Assembly (NCBI GenBank): GCA_016928715.1
Contig: JAFGKG010000219.1
Location: 36,319-100,318, forward strand
DNA length: 64,000 bases
Origin: Chloroflexia bacterium
Lineage (GTDB): Bacteria > Chloroflexota > Chloroflexia > DTKN01
Direction of reading: 5' to 3'
Numbering within the stretch: position 1 is the stretch's first letter; each line of letters starts with the position of its first letter. Below are positions 39,162-47,322 of the stretch, piece after piece. The notes under the pieces are model-generated. The model made no database searches. It saw only the letters and a list, made by a program, of their open reading frames with translations, and was not told the DNA's origin. Both the position numbers and the translations under genes were made by a program.

Positions 39162-39208
39162 CGGCCGTTCTCCTTCAGGCTGCGCAGCAGCGTCCAATTC
39201 TAGCGGCC

Positions 39209-39237
39209 ATTGTAGCAGAGATTTCGCCGCCCGGCAA
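39209..39237 (-). promoter_or_regulatory. Promoter of the membrane protein-mgsA-cupin operon
   Basis: Reading leftward: TTGCCG (39237-39232), 17-bp spacer, TACAAT (39214-39209). The start codon at 39161 is about 40 nt downstream. It is back-to-back with the rightward promoter at 39255, with 17 bp between the two. Confidence 0.65.
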
Positions 39238-39254
39238 GGGCGGACCCCATCCAC

Positions 39255-39282
39255 TGGACAAAACGCCATTTTCGTGTAGAAT
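39255..39282 (+). promoter_or_regulatory. Promoter of the cyclophilin lipoprotein-smpB unit
   Basis: TGGACA (39255-39260), 16-bp spacer, TAGAAT (39277-39282). The ATG at 39323 is about 35 nt beyond the expected start. Confidence 0.6.
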
Positions 39283-39322
39283 AAGTCTAACCATCAAAAT
39301 ATTGTAATTTTAGGAGGCGATT

Positions 39323-39910
39323 ATGAAACGTTGGGGAATCATCACCCTACTTTTGAGCATCCTGGTTTTGGCCAACTGCACCGCCGGCGGCATCTATATT
39401 CCACCCACCCTGACCCCCCTCCCCGGCCAAGCGCAGACCGACAGCGGCGGGGAATCCTCCACCTCGGGAGAAAAAGTCGCCATCATCGAGACCCATCGGG
39501 GCACCATTCGCTGCCAACTCCGCCCCGACGCCGCCCCCAAACACGTGGCCAATTTTGAAGAGTTGGCCAACCAGGGCTGGTACGACGGGCATACCTTTTT
39601 CCGCGTCGAGCCGGGTTTCGTCATCCAGGGGGGCAGCCCCACGGATAACGCCACCGGAGACATTGGCTATACGGTCGAGGCCGAGATCCAGTTGCCCCAC
39701 AACAAGGGCGCCCTGGCCGCCGCCCGCACCTCCGACCAGGTTAACCCGGAGCGCCGTTCCAGCGGCAGCCAATTCTACATCACCCTGGAAGCGACCCCCC
39801 ATCTGGACGGCGCCTACACCGTCTTTGGCTACTGCGACCAGTCTATGGACGTGATCCGCCAGATCCAGATCGGCGACGTCATGAACCGGGTGCGCGTCGA
39901 GGAGCAATAA
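39323..39910 (+). CDS. Cyclophilin-type peptidyl-prolyl isomerase, lipoprotein
   Basis: A 195-aa exported prolyl isomerase that should help fold proteins outside the membrane. The signal peptide MKRWGIITLLLSILVLANC ends in the lipobox LANC. After a short linker comes a compact cyclophilin domain: ETHRGTIRCQL, FFRVEPGFVIQGG (catalytic Arg), and SGSQFYITLEATPHLDG. The TAGGAGGCGATT ribosome site is excellent. smpB follows after 25 bp. Confidence 0.9.
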   Translation: MKRWGIITLLLSILVLANCTAGGIYIPPTLTPLPGQAQTDSGGESSTSGEKVAIIETHRGTIRCQLRPDAAPKHVANFEELANQGWYDGHTFFRVEPGFVIQGGSPTDNATGDIGYTVEAEIQLPHNKGALAAARTSDQVNPERRSSGSQFYITLEATPHLDGAYTVFGYCDQSMDVIRQIQIGDVMNRVRVEEQ

Positions 39911-39935
39911 CGAAAGCGCCCCCCGTGGAGACCGC

Positions 39936-40418
39936 ATGTCCCGACAGAACGACCGAGAGCCCTACGAAAAAACGATTGCCGTCAACCGCAAGGCCCGGCA
40001 CGACTATGAGGTCCTGGAAACCTACGAGGCCGGCCTGGTCCTGACCGGTTCGGAGATCAAGTCCATCCGCGACGGCCGGGTCAACCTGCGCGGGGGCTAT
40101 GCCCGGATTCGTGACAATGAATTCTGGCTGCTCGATGTGCACATTTCCCCCTACAAGGAGGCCGGGGAGCACTATGGCCACGAGCCCGGTCGCCCGCGCA
40201 AGCTGCTGCTGCACCGCCGCGAGATCCGTCGCCTGATCGGGAAACTGGATCGCGGCGGACTCACCCTCATCCCCCTGCGTCTCTACATCAAGGGACGCTG
40301 GGCCAAAGTCGAGCTGGGCCTTTGCCGAGGGCGCCGCGAGTATGACCGCCGCGAAGCCATCGCTAAACGCCAAGCCCGTCGGGACATAGAAAGGGCCTGG
40401 AAAGATCGCTACCGCTGA
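39936..40418 (+). CDS. smpB: SsrA-binding protein SmpB
   Basis: The 160-aa partner of tmRNA in rescuing stalled ribosomes. Seen: IAVNRKARHDYEVLETYEAG, GLVLTGSEIKSIRDGRVNL, PRKLLLHRREIRRL and the basic C-terminal tail YDRREAIAKRQARRDIERA, which folds into the decoding site. It is full length. No tmRNA gene was recognised nearby. Confidence 0.96.
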   Translation: MSRQNDREPYEKTIAVNRKARHDYEVLETYEAGLVLTGSEIKSIRDGRVNLRGGYARIRDNEFWLLDVHISPYKEAGEHYGHEPGRPRKLLLHRREIRRLIGKLDRGGLTLIPLRLYIKGRWAKVELGLCRGRREYDRREAIAKRQARRDIERAWKDRYR

Positions 40419-40529
40419 ACCGAGGATCGACCGGCATCCGCCGCCTGGGGAGGGATGCGGCAGCACTTGCCTGCTGGGAAGCATTTATCTGGCTGCGGCG
40501 CGGGTTGGTCTGCTGGGAAAACAAGGCCC

Positions 40530-41576
40530 TCAGGAACTCCGCCCCAGCAGCGACTCGACCAATCGCTCCAACAAGCTACGGGCCGGGCCCTCGGGGAGCT
40601 GCGCCAGGAACTCGAGGGATTGGCGATGATAACAAGCGGCTTGTTGTTGGACATAGTCGCGGCTTCCCGCATCCTCCATCATCTGCAGTATAGCGGCAAT
40701 GTCCTCCTCGGACAGGGGCTCCCTCCCCCTGAGGCGCTGGACCAGAAATTCCCGCGCCGCGCCGGTGGCCTGACCCAGGGCGTGTACCAGCGGCAAGCCT
40801 AATTTGCGCCCATGGAGGTCCGCCGCCGCCGGCTTGCCGGTCAGCACCGGGTTCCCCCAGACCCCCAGCCAATCGTCCTGCACCTGGAAGGCCAAGCCCA
40901 AGGCCAGGCCAAAACGACGCCAGGTCTCCAGGGACGCCGCCGTAGCCCCACCGATCAGCGCACCCAGTTGCACCGCGGCGACCAAGAGCGCCCCCGTCTT
41001 GGCCGAGATCATGGCCCCATAAGAAGTTTCGTCGACATCCAAGCGGCCCTCAAAACTTAGGTCCAGATATTGTCCCTCGCAGATACGCAGTATGGCCTGA
41101 TCAAAAACTTCCAGCGCCTCCAAGAATGCCTCGTTCGCCAGTCCGCTGGAGCGCAGGCGGAGCAGGGCCGTACGGGCCAGGACAAAAAGGCCATCTCCGA
41201 CGTTGATGGCCTGGGGAATTCCCCATAGATTCCACACGGTTGGCCGACCCCGTCGCAGGGGACTGTTGTCCTCAATATCATCGTGAATCAGGGTAAAATT
41301 GTGCAGCAATTCCACCGCGGCCGCTGCCGGTAGAGCCGGTCGCCAAAGCCCTGAACTCACCTCGCAGGCCAACAGGCTCAACAAGGGGCGCAGTCGCTTG
41401 CCCGTATTTTCCCGCACGGGCCGCAGTGCTGCATCCCGCCAACCCAAATGATACTCGATCATCCCATAAAAGGGCTGCAGCCTTGCCGGCGGATCCGCGG
41501 GGAGGCAAAGCCCCATCTCGGATTCAATCGCCGCAAGTCTTTCCTGGAATTGCTCCGACCCTCGCTGTCGCTTCAT
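40530..41576 (-). CDS. Trans-isoprenyl diphosphate synthase (polyprenyl synthetase)
   Basis: A 348-aa prenyl chain elongation enzyme. The first aspartate motif is complete in LIHDDIEDNSPLRRGRPTVW. The second region is FQVQDDWLGVWG, where the usual DDxxD has Gly in the last place, followed by DLHGRKLGLPLVHAL. I recall a QDD(I/V)LG variant in related Chloroflexota enzymes, so it is likely active. The product length is not clear; residues before the first motif (AVELLHNFT) allow farnesyl to longer chains. The ATG at 41576 is used instead of the GTG three codons earlier because AAGG lies 8 bases before it. Confidence 0.88.
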   Translation of the reverse strand: MKRQRGSEQFQERLAAIESEMGLCLPADPPARLQPFYGMIEYHLGWRDAALRPVRENTGKRLRPLLSLLACEVSSGLWRPALPAAAAVELLHNFTLIHDDIEDNSPLRRGRPTVWNLWGIPQAINVGDGLFVLARTALLRLRSSGLANEAFLEALEVFDQAILRICEGQYLDLSFEGRLDVDETSYGAMISAKTGALLVAAVQLGALIGGATAASLETWRRFGLALGLAFQVQDDWLGVWGNPVLTGKPAAADLHGRKLGLPLVHALGQATGAAREFLVQRLRGREPLSEEDIAAILQMMEDAGSRDYVQQQAACYHRQSLEFLAQLPEGPARSLLERLVESLLGRSS

Positions 41577-41630
41577 CAGCTCCACCTTCCCCGGCGCTTG
41601 TGCCGGGAAGATTCACTCGAACCATTACAA

Positions 41631-41659
41631 AGCATATCACAGGGCTCTATCCCTGTCAA
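41631..41659 (-). promoter_or_regulatory. Promoter of the polyprenyl synthase gene
   Basis: Reading leftward: TTGACA (41659-41654), 17-bp spacer, TATGCT (41636-41631). The leader to 41576 is about 48 nt. Confidence 0.7.
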
Positions 41660-41685
41660 AATAGCCTGTCCGCCCCCCCCCAAAA

Positions 41686-42060
41686 TTTTTCACACTTTTA
41701 TTTCTGAGGGTTTTCCACTTTTCCACAAGGGGGCCTTCTAGATAAATCTATCGGCGCCCTAGTCATCCTGACCCCCTACATCTAGTGGTTCGGATCGTTT
41801 CAAGCCCTAATTAGCGGTAGGCCTTTTTGTGGATAACTGCCCCCCTGTAGTGGAAAAGTGCCCCCGTTTGTGGATAATTTGACGCAAAGCCGGAAGACCC
41901 GGGCCCAATCATTGTAATAAAGATAAATTTCTCCACCATGGCCTCACCAGGACAAATGGGGGAAAAGGGCATCTAAAAGCCCTTTTTTTGTGTTTTATCC
42001 CCAATCAACCGCCCTACTACTGTATACTATTAATTAATATTAACGAGTATTAACATGTGG
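41686..42060. other. Candidate replication origin: cluster of DnaA boxes and an AT-rich end
   Basis: Matches to TTWTNCACA: TTTTTCACA (41686-41694), TTTTCCACA (41719-41727), and two perfect TTATCCACA on the minus strand (41828-41836, 41869-41877). One-mismatch sites: TTTTCCACT (41711-41719; minus strand 41849-41857) and TTATCCCCA (41995-42003). An AT-rich block, TATTAATTAATATTAA and more, spans about 42020-42055 and could be the unwinding element. No dnaA or dnaN gene is in the window, so the call rests on the boxes only. Confidence 0.5.
41963..41989 (+). terminator. Intrinsic terminator inside the DnaA-box region
   Basis: AAAAGGGC (41963-41970), 8-base loop, GCCCTTTT (41979-41986), continuing to seven T (41983-41989) and GTGTTTT. 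It points rightward, yet no rightward gene lies upstream until smpB, 1.5 kb away. Confidence 0.6.
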
Positions 42061-42093
42061 ACTCACACACCTCGTATAAGGGGTGTGAGTTAC

Positions 42094-42122
42094 TTGAAAC
42101 TTGGCGTAAAGTGTGCTACATT
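42094..42122 (+). promoter_or_regulatory. Promoter of the DUF512 gene, with an inverted repeat just upstream
   Basis: TTGAAA (42094-42099), 17-bp spacer, TACATT (42117-42122). Start near 42129, about 40 nt before the GTG at 42169. Just upstream, ACTCACAC (42061-42068) pairs with GTGTGAGT (42083-42090) and may be an operator. Confidence 0.65.
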
Positions 42123-42168
42123 AGGGTATCCGGACAATACGCTCCAACTGACTGGAGGGTGTAGCCAA

Positions 42169-43557
42169 GTGACTGAAGTGATTAGCGGAGGCTATATCGT
42201 AAAAACAAGCGGACCAGCCCAAAGGGCTGGGCTACAGGCCGGTGATCGCCTGCTCAAGGCGGCCAGGGTACCACTCCGTGATATCATTGATTTCTGGTTC
42301 TATGCTGATGGGCCGCAGGTGGAGATCGAGATAGGGCGCCAGGGCCGGCGGATGACCCTGTGGCTTGAACGCGATGCCGGGGAATCCTGGGGACTGGACT
42401 TTGATCAGCCGCTGTTCGATGGTCTGCGCCGTTGTAGCAATCACTGCCTGTTCTGCTTTTTGGACCAGCTTCCTCCTGGTTGGCGCAGGAGCCTGTACTT
42501 GCGCGACGATGACTATCGGCTTTCCTTTCTATACGGCAATTTTGTGACCTTGACCAACCTGCGGCCGGCCGATTGGGATCGTTTGGACGAACAGCATCTG
42601 AGTCCGCTCTATGTTTCGGTGCATGCCACGGATCCGGTCTTGCGGCGGATCCTCTTGGGGCGCTCCGATTTGCCCGATATTCGAGCGCAACTGCTGCGCT
42701 TGGAGCAATTGGCTATTGAGGTCCACGCCCAGATCGTTCTGTGTCCAGGCATTAACGATGGGGAGTATTTACAACAGACGCTGTCCGATCTGGAGGAGAG
42801 GTCGCGGAGCGTTGTCTCGGTTGCCCTGGTGCCGGTGGGGCTGACCCGTTTTCGCAACGAACGATCGGTGGTCCTGCCTGGAGAGACGGCCCATTTGCGA
42901 TCCTACACCCCGACCGAGGCCCGGGAGATGCTGTCTTGGGCAGGTCCCCTGCAGCGATCCTTTCGTCAGCGCTGGGGCCGGAACTTGCTCTATTTGTCCG
43001 ACGAGTTCTACCTTTTGGCCGGCCGGTCCGTGCCGGCAGCCCGCTTTTACGATGACTTTCCTCAACTGGAGAATGGGGTGGGTTTGGTGCGCCTGCTGCG
43101 GGAGGATTGGTTTCGGGCCCGCCGACGCTTGCCCGCGAAATTGCCCCGACCGCTGCGGATGAGCCTGGTCTGCGGCACCATGATCGCGCCGATGCTGCGC
43201 GAGTTTGCCCGGGAATGCCAGGAGCGGACAGAGCTTTTGACCATCGAGGTATTGGCCCTGGAGAATCAAACCTTTGGCCCGCTAGTGACTGTCTCAGGTC
43301 TGTTGACCGGGGAATGTCTGCGGGCCGGCCTGCGGGGGAGGACTCTGGGGGACGTTGTGGTCATGCCACGGGTGGCCTTTGAACAGTCTGGCCGCTGTAC
43401 CCTGGATGAAGTGTCGTTGTCCGATCTCGCCGCAGAACTGCAGTGCCCCCTTCTTTTGGCGGACCAGATGTCAGAGGTGGTGGAGGCCCTTAACCAAATC
43501 GACCGAGGGAACCCGCCCAGCCCATTGTTTACTGATCTCCGATATCCCACTTTCTAA
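42169..43557 (+). CDS. DUF512 protein: PDZ plus radical-SAM-like [4Fe-4S] enzyme
   Basis: A 462-aa cytoplasmic protein. It starts with a PDZ-like domain (GGYIVKTSGPAQRAGLQAGD then RLLKAARVPLRDIID). A CX3CX2C cluster follows, CSNHCLFCF (Cys89, 93, 96), as in radical SAM proteins, then a barrel (SPLYVSVHATDPVLRRILLG; VLCPGINDGEYLQQTL; VGLTRFRN) and the C-terminal DUF512 domain ending in DVVVMPRVAFEQ. The family is widespread but has no settled function. The GTG start is chosen because the promoter at 42094 lies after the ATG at 42055, and GGAGG sits upstream. Confidence 0.83.
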   Translation: MTEVISGGYIVKTSGPAQRAGLQAGDRLLKAARVPLRDIIDFWFYADGPQVEIEIGRQGRRMTLWLERDAGESWGLDFDQPLFDGLRRCSNHCLFCFLDQLPPGWRRSLYLRDDDYRLSFLYGNFVTLTNLRPADWDRLDEQHLSPLYVSVHATDPVLRRILLGRSDLPDIRAQLLRLEQLAIEVHAQIVLCPGINDGEYLQQTLSDLEERSRSVVSVALVPVGLTRFRNERSVVLPGETAHLRSYTPTEAREMLSWAGPLQRSFRQRWGRNLLYLSDEFYLLAGRSVPAARFYDDFPQLENGVGLVRLLREDWFRARRRLPAKLPRPLRMSLVCGTMIAPMLREFARECQERTELLTIEVLALENQTFGPLVTVSGLLTGECLRAGLRGRTLGDVVVMPRVAFEQSGRCTLDEVSLSDLAAELQCPLLLADQMSEVVEALNQIDRGNPPSPLFTDLRYPTF

Positions 43558-43581
43558 CCCGGCCGAGCCGAATCAAAAAGA

Positions 43582-43640
43582 ACCACAAAGGACACAATGG
43601 ATACCAATTTTTTCTTTGTACCCTTTGTGTCCTTTGTGGT
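43582..43640. repeat. Intergenic 16-bp perfect inverted repeat (ACCACAAAGGACACAA)
   Basis: ACCACAAAGGACACAA (43582-43597) and its exact reverse complement (43625-43640) enclose 27 bases. A related copy is at 55724-55783. It sits between two convergent genes and could also end transcription from both sides. Confidence 0.8.
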
Positions 43641-43660
43641 AGAAATACTCAGTTGGTGGG

Positions 43661-44614
43661 CTACTCCTCAGACTTTTTTCGTCGCCAGCGCACGATCAGC
43701 CAGATCGGCAGGCCAAAGACGAGGCCCAGCAGGAGCAGCAGGGGCAGTACGATGGTGACAAAGTTGATCAGTACGACCAACAAGTTCTGCAGGATCTCGA
43801 CCAGGTTGCTGGCGGCCCGGCGAAAGATTTTTCCTGGGTCAAAGCCCTCCTCTACGACAGGCTGCTCGATGTCGGGATCGCGGGGGGTCAGCTCCACGCT
43901 GATGGTGGCCATGGCGGACATTTGCTCCAGGTACTGCATGCGGCCCTGGATCTGCTCGATCTGGCTGCGGATATTGGTGAGCTGTTCGTGGATGGCCAGG
44001 ATGGCGTTGGCCTTTTCCTCGGCATTGCCCTCGCTCTCTCGAACCTCGGTGAGTAGGGCCAGCAGTTCAATCTCGGTGGCCTGTAGGGTCTTGAGTCGGG
44101 ATTGCAGGTCGACGTACTGGTCGGTGACGTCCTCGCCGCTGACGTCCTCGCGGGTGACCTTCCAGGCCAGGCCGCGGAGCTGCGAGAGGGCCTCGTCAAA
44201 GCGGTCTGCCGGCACCCGCAGGGTGATCTGGGCCGCCAGGCGGTCGGTGTGGGTGCGGTAGGTACTGGATTGGACGATATAGCCCTCCATTCCTCGGACC
44301 ATGTCCAATACCTGCGGCAGGGTCTGTTCGACGTCCTCGACGAGGATCGAGATGGAACCGGTCTGGATGACCATGCGCTCGATGGTGACGCCGGCTTGGG
44401 CCTCGATGTCGCTCACGGTTCCACGGCTGCCGAGCTCATTTTTGTCATAGACAGCGTCGGGGGCGTGCTCGGATTCGCGGGGGGCGTTCACCGCCTCGTC
44501 GTATCCGGCTGCTCCATAGCTTTCCTGCGGATTGGGCCGGACCAGGGCGACGATGACGACGATGGCGACGATGGCGAGGAGTGTCCACAGGGCGTACTTG
44601 GCCAACTTTTTCAT
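43661..44614 (-). CDS. DUF4349 membrane-anchored protein
   Basis: A 317-aa protein. An N-terminal membrane helix (LAKYALWTLLAIVAIVVIVALV) is followed by an external domain with MVIQTGSISILVEDVEQTL, LRVPADRFDEALSQL, and a long coiled coil (SRLKTLQATEIELLALL ... ITNIRSQIEQ-type helices). A second helix lies near the C-terminus (IVLPLLLLLGLVFGLPIWLIV) and ends in basic residues. This is the typical DUF4349 layout, often lipoprotein-like, of unknown function. A perfect AAGGAGG lies before the start. It follows dnaK by 94 bp and may be read from the same message or on its own. Confidence 0.82.
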   Translation of the reverse strand: MKKLAKYALWTLLAIVAIVVIVALVRPNPQESYGAAGYDEAVNAPRESEHAPDAVYDKNELGSRGTVSDIEAQAGVTIERMVIQTGSISILVEDVEQTLPQVLDMVRGMEGYIVQSSTYRTHTDRLAAQITLRVPADRFDEALSQLRGLAWKVTREDVSGEDVTDQYVDLQSRLKTLQATEIELLALLTEVRESEGNAEEKANAILAIHEQLTNIRSQIEQIQGRMQYLEQMSAMATISVELTPRDPDIEQPVVEEGFDPGKIFRRAASNLVEILQNLLVVLINFVTIVLPLLLLLGLVFGLPIWLIVRWRRKKSEE

Positions 44615-44708
44615 TTGAAACCTCCTTCAAGGGCGATCGATTGTTTATCCCCGCTTTTGGGGGCTCTGTTAGATAGACGCTCCTCGCCGCAAAAAGATTT
44701 CACTTAGA

Positions 44709-46607
44709 TCACACCTCGCGGAATTCACCTTCGACGGTGCGGTCGTCCGCTGGTGGTGTTTCGCCACTACCCGCCGGCGCCGGCCCGGCCTCGGCCTCAG
44801 GTCCGCTCTCATAGACGCTCTGTCCGATCTTTTGGGCTGACTGGGACAGCTCCTGCATGGCGACGCTGATTTGCTCGGTGCTGTCGCCTTCCAGGGCGCT
44901 GCGCACGGCGGCAATTTTCCCCTCCACCTCGCTGCGAATGTCGGCCGGCACCTTGTCCCCCAGGTCGGCTAACGTGCGCTCGATCTGGTAGGCTAGGTTG
45001 TCGGCCTGGTTGCGCGTTTCGACCTCCTGCTTGTGGCGCAGGTCCTCCTCGGCGTGTTTTTCGGCATCCTGGACCATCTGGTCAATCTCGGTCTCGCTGA
45101 GGCCGCTGGATGCTTTGATGGTGATCTTTTGTTCCCGTCCGGTGGCCTTGTCCTTGGCTGAGACGTGCAGGATGCCGTCGGCGTCGATGTCAAAGGTGAC
45201 CTCGATCTGGGGGATGCCCCGGGGGGCCGGCGGGATGCCGTCCAGGATGAATTGACCCAGGGTCTTGTTGTTGGCGGCCATAGGCCTTTCGCCCTGCAGG
45301 ACGTGGATCTCGACGCTGGGCTGATTCTCGGTGGCGGTGGAAAATATCTGGCTTTTGCGCACCGGGATGGTTGTGTTGCGGGGGATGATCGATGTCATTA
45401 CGCCGCCCAGTGTTTCCACGCCCAGGGTCAGCGGGGTGACGTCCAAGAGCAGCACGTCCTTGACCTCGCCGCCCAGGACGCCGGCCTGGATGGCCGCGCC
45501 TACGGCGACCACTTCGTCGGGATTGATGCCCTTGTGAGGCTCTTTGCCAAAATGGTCGCGCACGGTCTTTTGCACCAGGGGCATGCGTGTCTGCCCACCG
45601 ACCAGGATAACCTCGTCGATCTGGCCGGTTTGCAGGTTGGCGTCGGACAGGGCCTGCTTGACCGGTCCCAGGCTGCGTTCGACCAGGTCGCCGACGAGCT
45701 GTTCCAGCTTGGCCCGGGTCAGCTTGATCTGCATGTGCTTGGGGCCGCTGGCGTCGGCGGTGATAAAGGGCAGGTTGATCTCGGTCTCGGCCAGGGTGGA
45801 CAGTTCGATCTTGGCCTTTTCGCCGGCCTCTTTGAGCCGCTGCAGGGCCATGCGGTCCTGGGAGAGATCGATGCCGTGATCCCTTTTGAACTCTTGCACC
45901 AGCCAGTCGATGATGCGCTGGTCAAAGTCATCGCCGCCCAGGTGGGTGTCGCCATTGGTGGAGCGGACCTCGAACAGGCCCTCCCCGATTTCCAAGATTG
46001 AGATGTCAAAGGTGCCGCCGCCCAGGTCATAGACGGCAATGACCTCGCTCCCCTGCTTTTCCAGCCCATAGGCCAGGGAGGATGCGGTGGGTTCGTTGAT
46101 GATGCGCAGCACTTCCAGGCCGGCGATGCGGCCGGCGTCCTTGGTCGCCTGGCGTTGGCTGTCGTTAAAGTAGGCCGGCACGGTAATGACCGCCTGTTTC
46201 ACCTCTTCGCCCAGGTAGGATTCGGCGTCCTGCTTGAGTTTTTGCAGGATCATGGCCGAAACCTGGGGGGGCGAGTATTCCTTTCCACCCATTACCACGC
46301 GCACGTCGCCGTTGGGCGCGGCGGTCATCTCGTAGGGGACGAGCTTGCAGTCGGCCTGTACGCTGGGGTCGTTGTATTTGCGGCCCATAAAGCGCTTGAT
46401 CGAAAAGACCGTGTTCTCTGGGTTCGTGATGGCCTGGCGGCGAGCGATGCGCCCGACCATCCTTTCCCCTGTCTTGGGATTGACCGCCACGACGGAGGGG
46501 GTAAGCCGTTCTCCTTCGGCGTTTGTAATGACCACCGCTTCGTTGCCCTCCATCACGGCGACGACCGAGTTGGTTGTTCCCAAGTCAATTCCAATTACTC
46601 TGGCCAT
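44709..46607 (-). CDS. dnaK: Hsp70 chaperone DnaK
   Basis: The 632-aa Hsp70 chaperone. Seen: [21 protein letters not shown], the ATPase phosphate loops ([44 protein letters not shown]), the linker [19 protein letters not shown] and a substrate-binding domain with a helical lid. The C-terminus ends in a charged EGEFREV tail. It is the third gene after hrcA and grpE and under CIRCE control. dnaJ is not in the operon. Confidence 0.98.
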   Translation of the reverse strand: MARVIGIDLGTTNSVVAVMEGNEAVVITNAEGERLTPSVVAVNPKTGERMVGRIARRQAITNPENTVFSIKRFMGRKYNDPSVQADCKLVPYEMTAAPNGDVRVVMGGKEYSPPQVSAMILQKLKQDAESYLGEEVKQAVITVPAYFNDSQRQATKDAGRIAGLEVLRIINEPTASSLAYGLEKQGSEVIAVYDLGGGTFDISILEIGEGLFEVRSTNGDTHLGGDDFDQRIIDWLVQEFKRDHGIDLSQDRMALQRLKEAGEKAKIELSTLAETEINLPFITADASGPKHMQIKLTRAKLEQLVGDLVERSLGPVKQALSDANLQTGQIDEVILVGGQTRMPLVQKTVRDHFGKEPHKGINPDEVVAVGAAIQAGVLGGEVKDVLLLDVTPLTLGVETLGGVMTSIIPRNTTIPVRKSQIFSTATENQPSVEIHVLQGERPMAANNKTLGQFILDGIPPAPRGIPQIEVTFDIDADGILHVSAKDKATGREQKITIKASSGLSETEIDQMVQDAEKHAEEDLRHKQEVETRNQADNLAYQIERTLADLGDKVPADIRSEVEGKIAAVRSALEGDSTEQISVAMQELSQSAQKIGQSVYESGPEAEAGPAPAGSGETPPADDRTVEGEFREV

Positions 46608-46657
46608 GGACGTTCCTCCTGACTGTCTTTTTTCCAGGGGCAGACAAGCGGCCCCGT

Positions 46658-47290
46658 TTACTCGGCAGTTGTTTCCAAAGGTTCTTTGTCGGGGGCTTTT
46701 CCCGGAGAGGTCATGGCCCGTCCGACCTTGACCATGGTGGGACGGAGCACCCGATCGTGTAGCTTGTAGCCTTTTTGCAATTCCTGTAGGACCTCTTGAT
46801 CCCGTTCCAGATCGACCTCTTCAAAAAGGATCCCGTCGTGATAGTAGGGATCGAAGGTTTCCCCTATGGCTTGGATGACCTGCAGGCCGTGCTGCTGCAG
46901 GGTGGTCCGCAGACGATGGTGGATCAATTGAATGCCCTCGATCCAGGGGGTCTGGTCCTGTTGATTCTGCGGCAGCGATTCTATGGCTCGATCCAGGTCG
47001 TCCAGTACGGGCAGCAGGTGCCCGATGAGTTCGGCGTTGGCCTGGCGGACCATAGTTTCCCGTTCCTGCTGTATGCGCTTTTTATAGTTGCGCAGTTCAG
47101 CGACGGTCCTCAGCCATTGGTCGTGGTACTCGGCGGCCTGGACATTCGCCTGCTCCAATTCCTGCCGTAGGATGTCCATTTCGTCCAGGGGTGCTTTTTG
47201 CTCCTCCGGCGATTCCGCCTCCGGTGCGGGGGATGTTGCTTCGGGCTCGTTTTCCGCAGGAGCGTCTCGTCGTTCTTTTTCCTTGGGCAT
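46658..47290 (-). CDS. grpE: Nucleotide exchange factor GrpE
   Basis: A 210-aa co-chaperone that releases ADP from DnaK. A long acidic N-terminus ([16 protein letters not shown]) leads to the coiled coil with [20 protein letters not shown] and the beta domain [13 protein letters not shown] and [20 protein letters not shown], the signature region. Start at 47290 is 12 bases after AAGGAGGT and gives the normal family length; the frame is open further upstream inside hrcA but has no GrpE similarity there. It lies 32 bp after hrcA and 50 bp before dnaK. Confidence 0.95.
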   Translation of the reverse strand: MPKEKERRDAPAENEPEATSPAPEAESPEEQKAPLDEMDILRQELEQANVQAAEYHDQWLRTVAELRNYKKRIQQERETMVRQANAELIGHLLPVLDDLDRAIESLPQNQQDQTPWIEGIQLIHHRLRTTLQQHGLQVIQAIGETFDPYYHDGILFEEVDLERDQEVLQELQKGYKLHDRVLRPTMVKVGRAMTSPGKAPDKEPLETTAE

Positions 47291-47322
47291 ATCTGCGCTT
47301 ACCTCCTTGTACCTTGGGCCTT

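Noticed and set aside
40419..40529. tmRNA gene beside smpB
   Set aside because: No tRNA-like ends, no tag frame and too short; only a GCATCCGCCGCC/GGGATGCGGC hairpin is visible.
41600..42100. GC-skew switch at the DnaA-box cluster
   Set aside because: Hand counts on about a dozen 60-base lines on both sides were inconsistent, so I do not use skew as support for the origin call.
42055..42168. The ATG at 42055 as start of the DUF512 protein
   Set aside because: It lies upstream of the promoter at 42094-42122, and the added 38 residues do not belong to the family; GTG at 42169 fits better.
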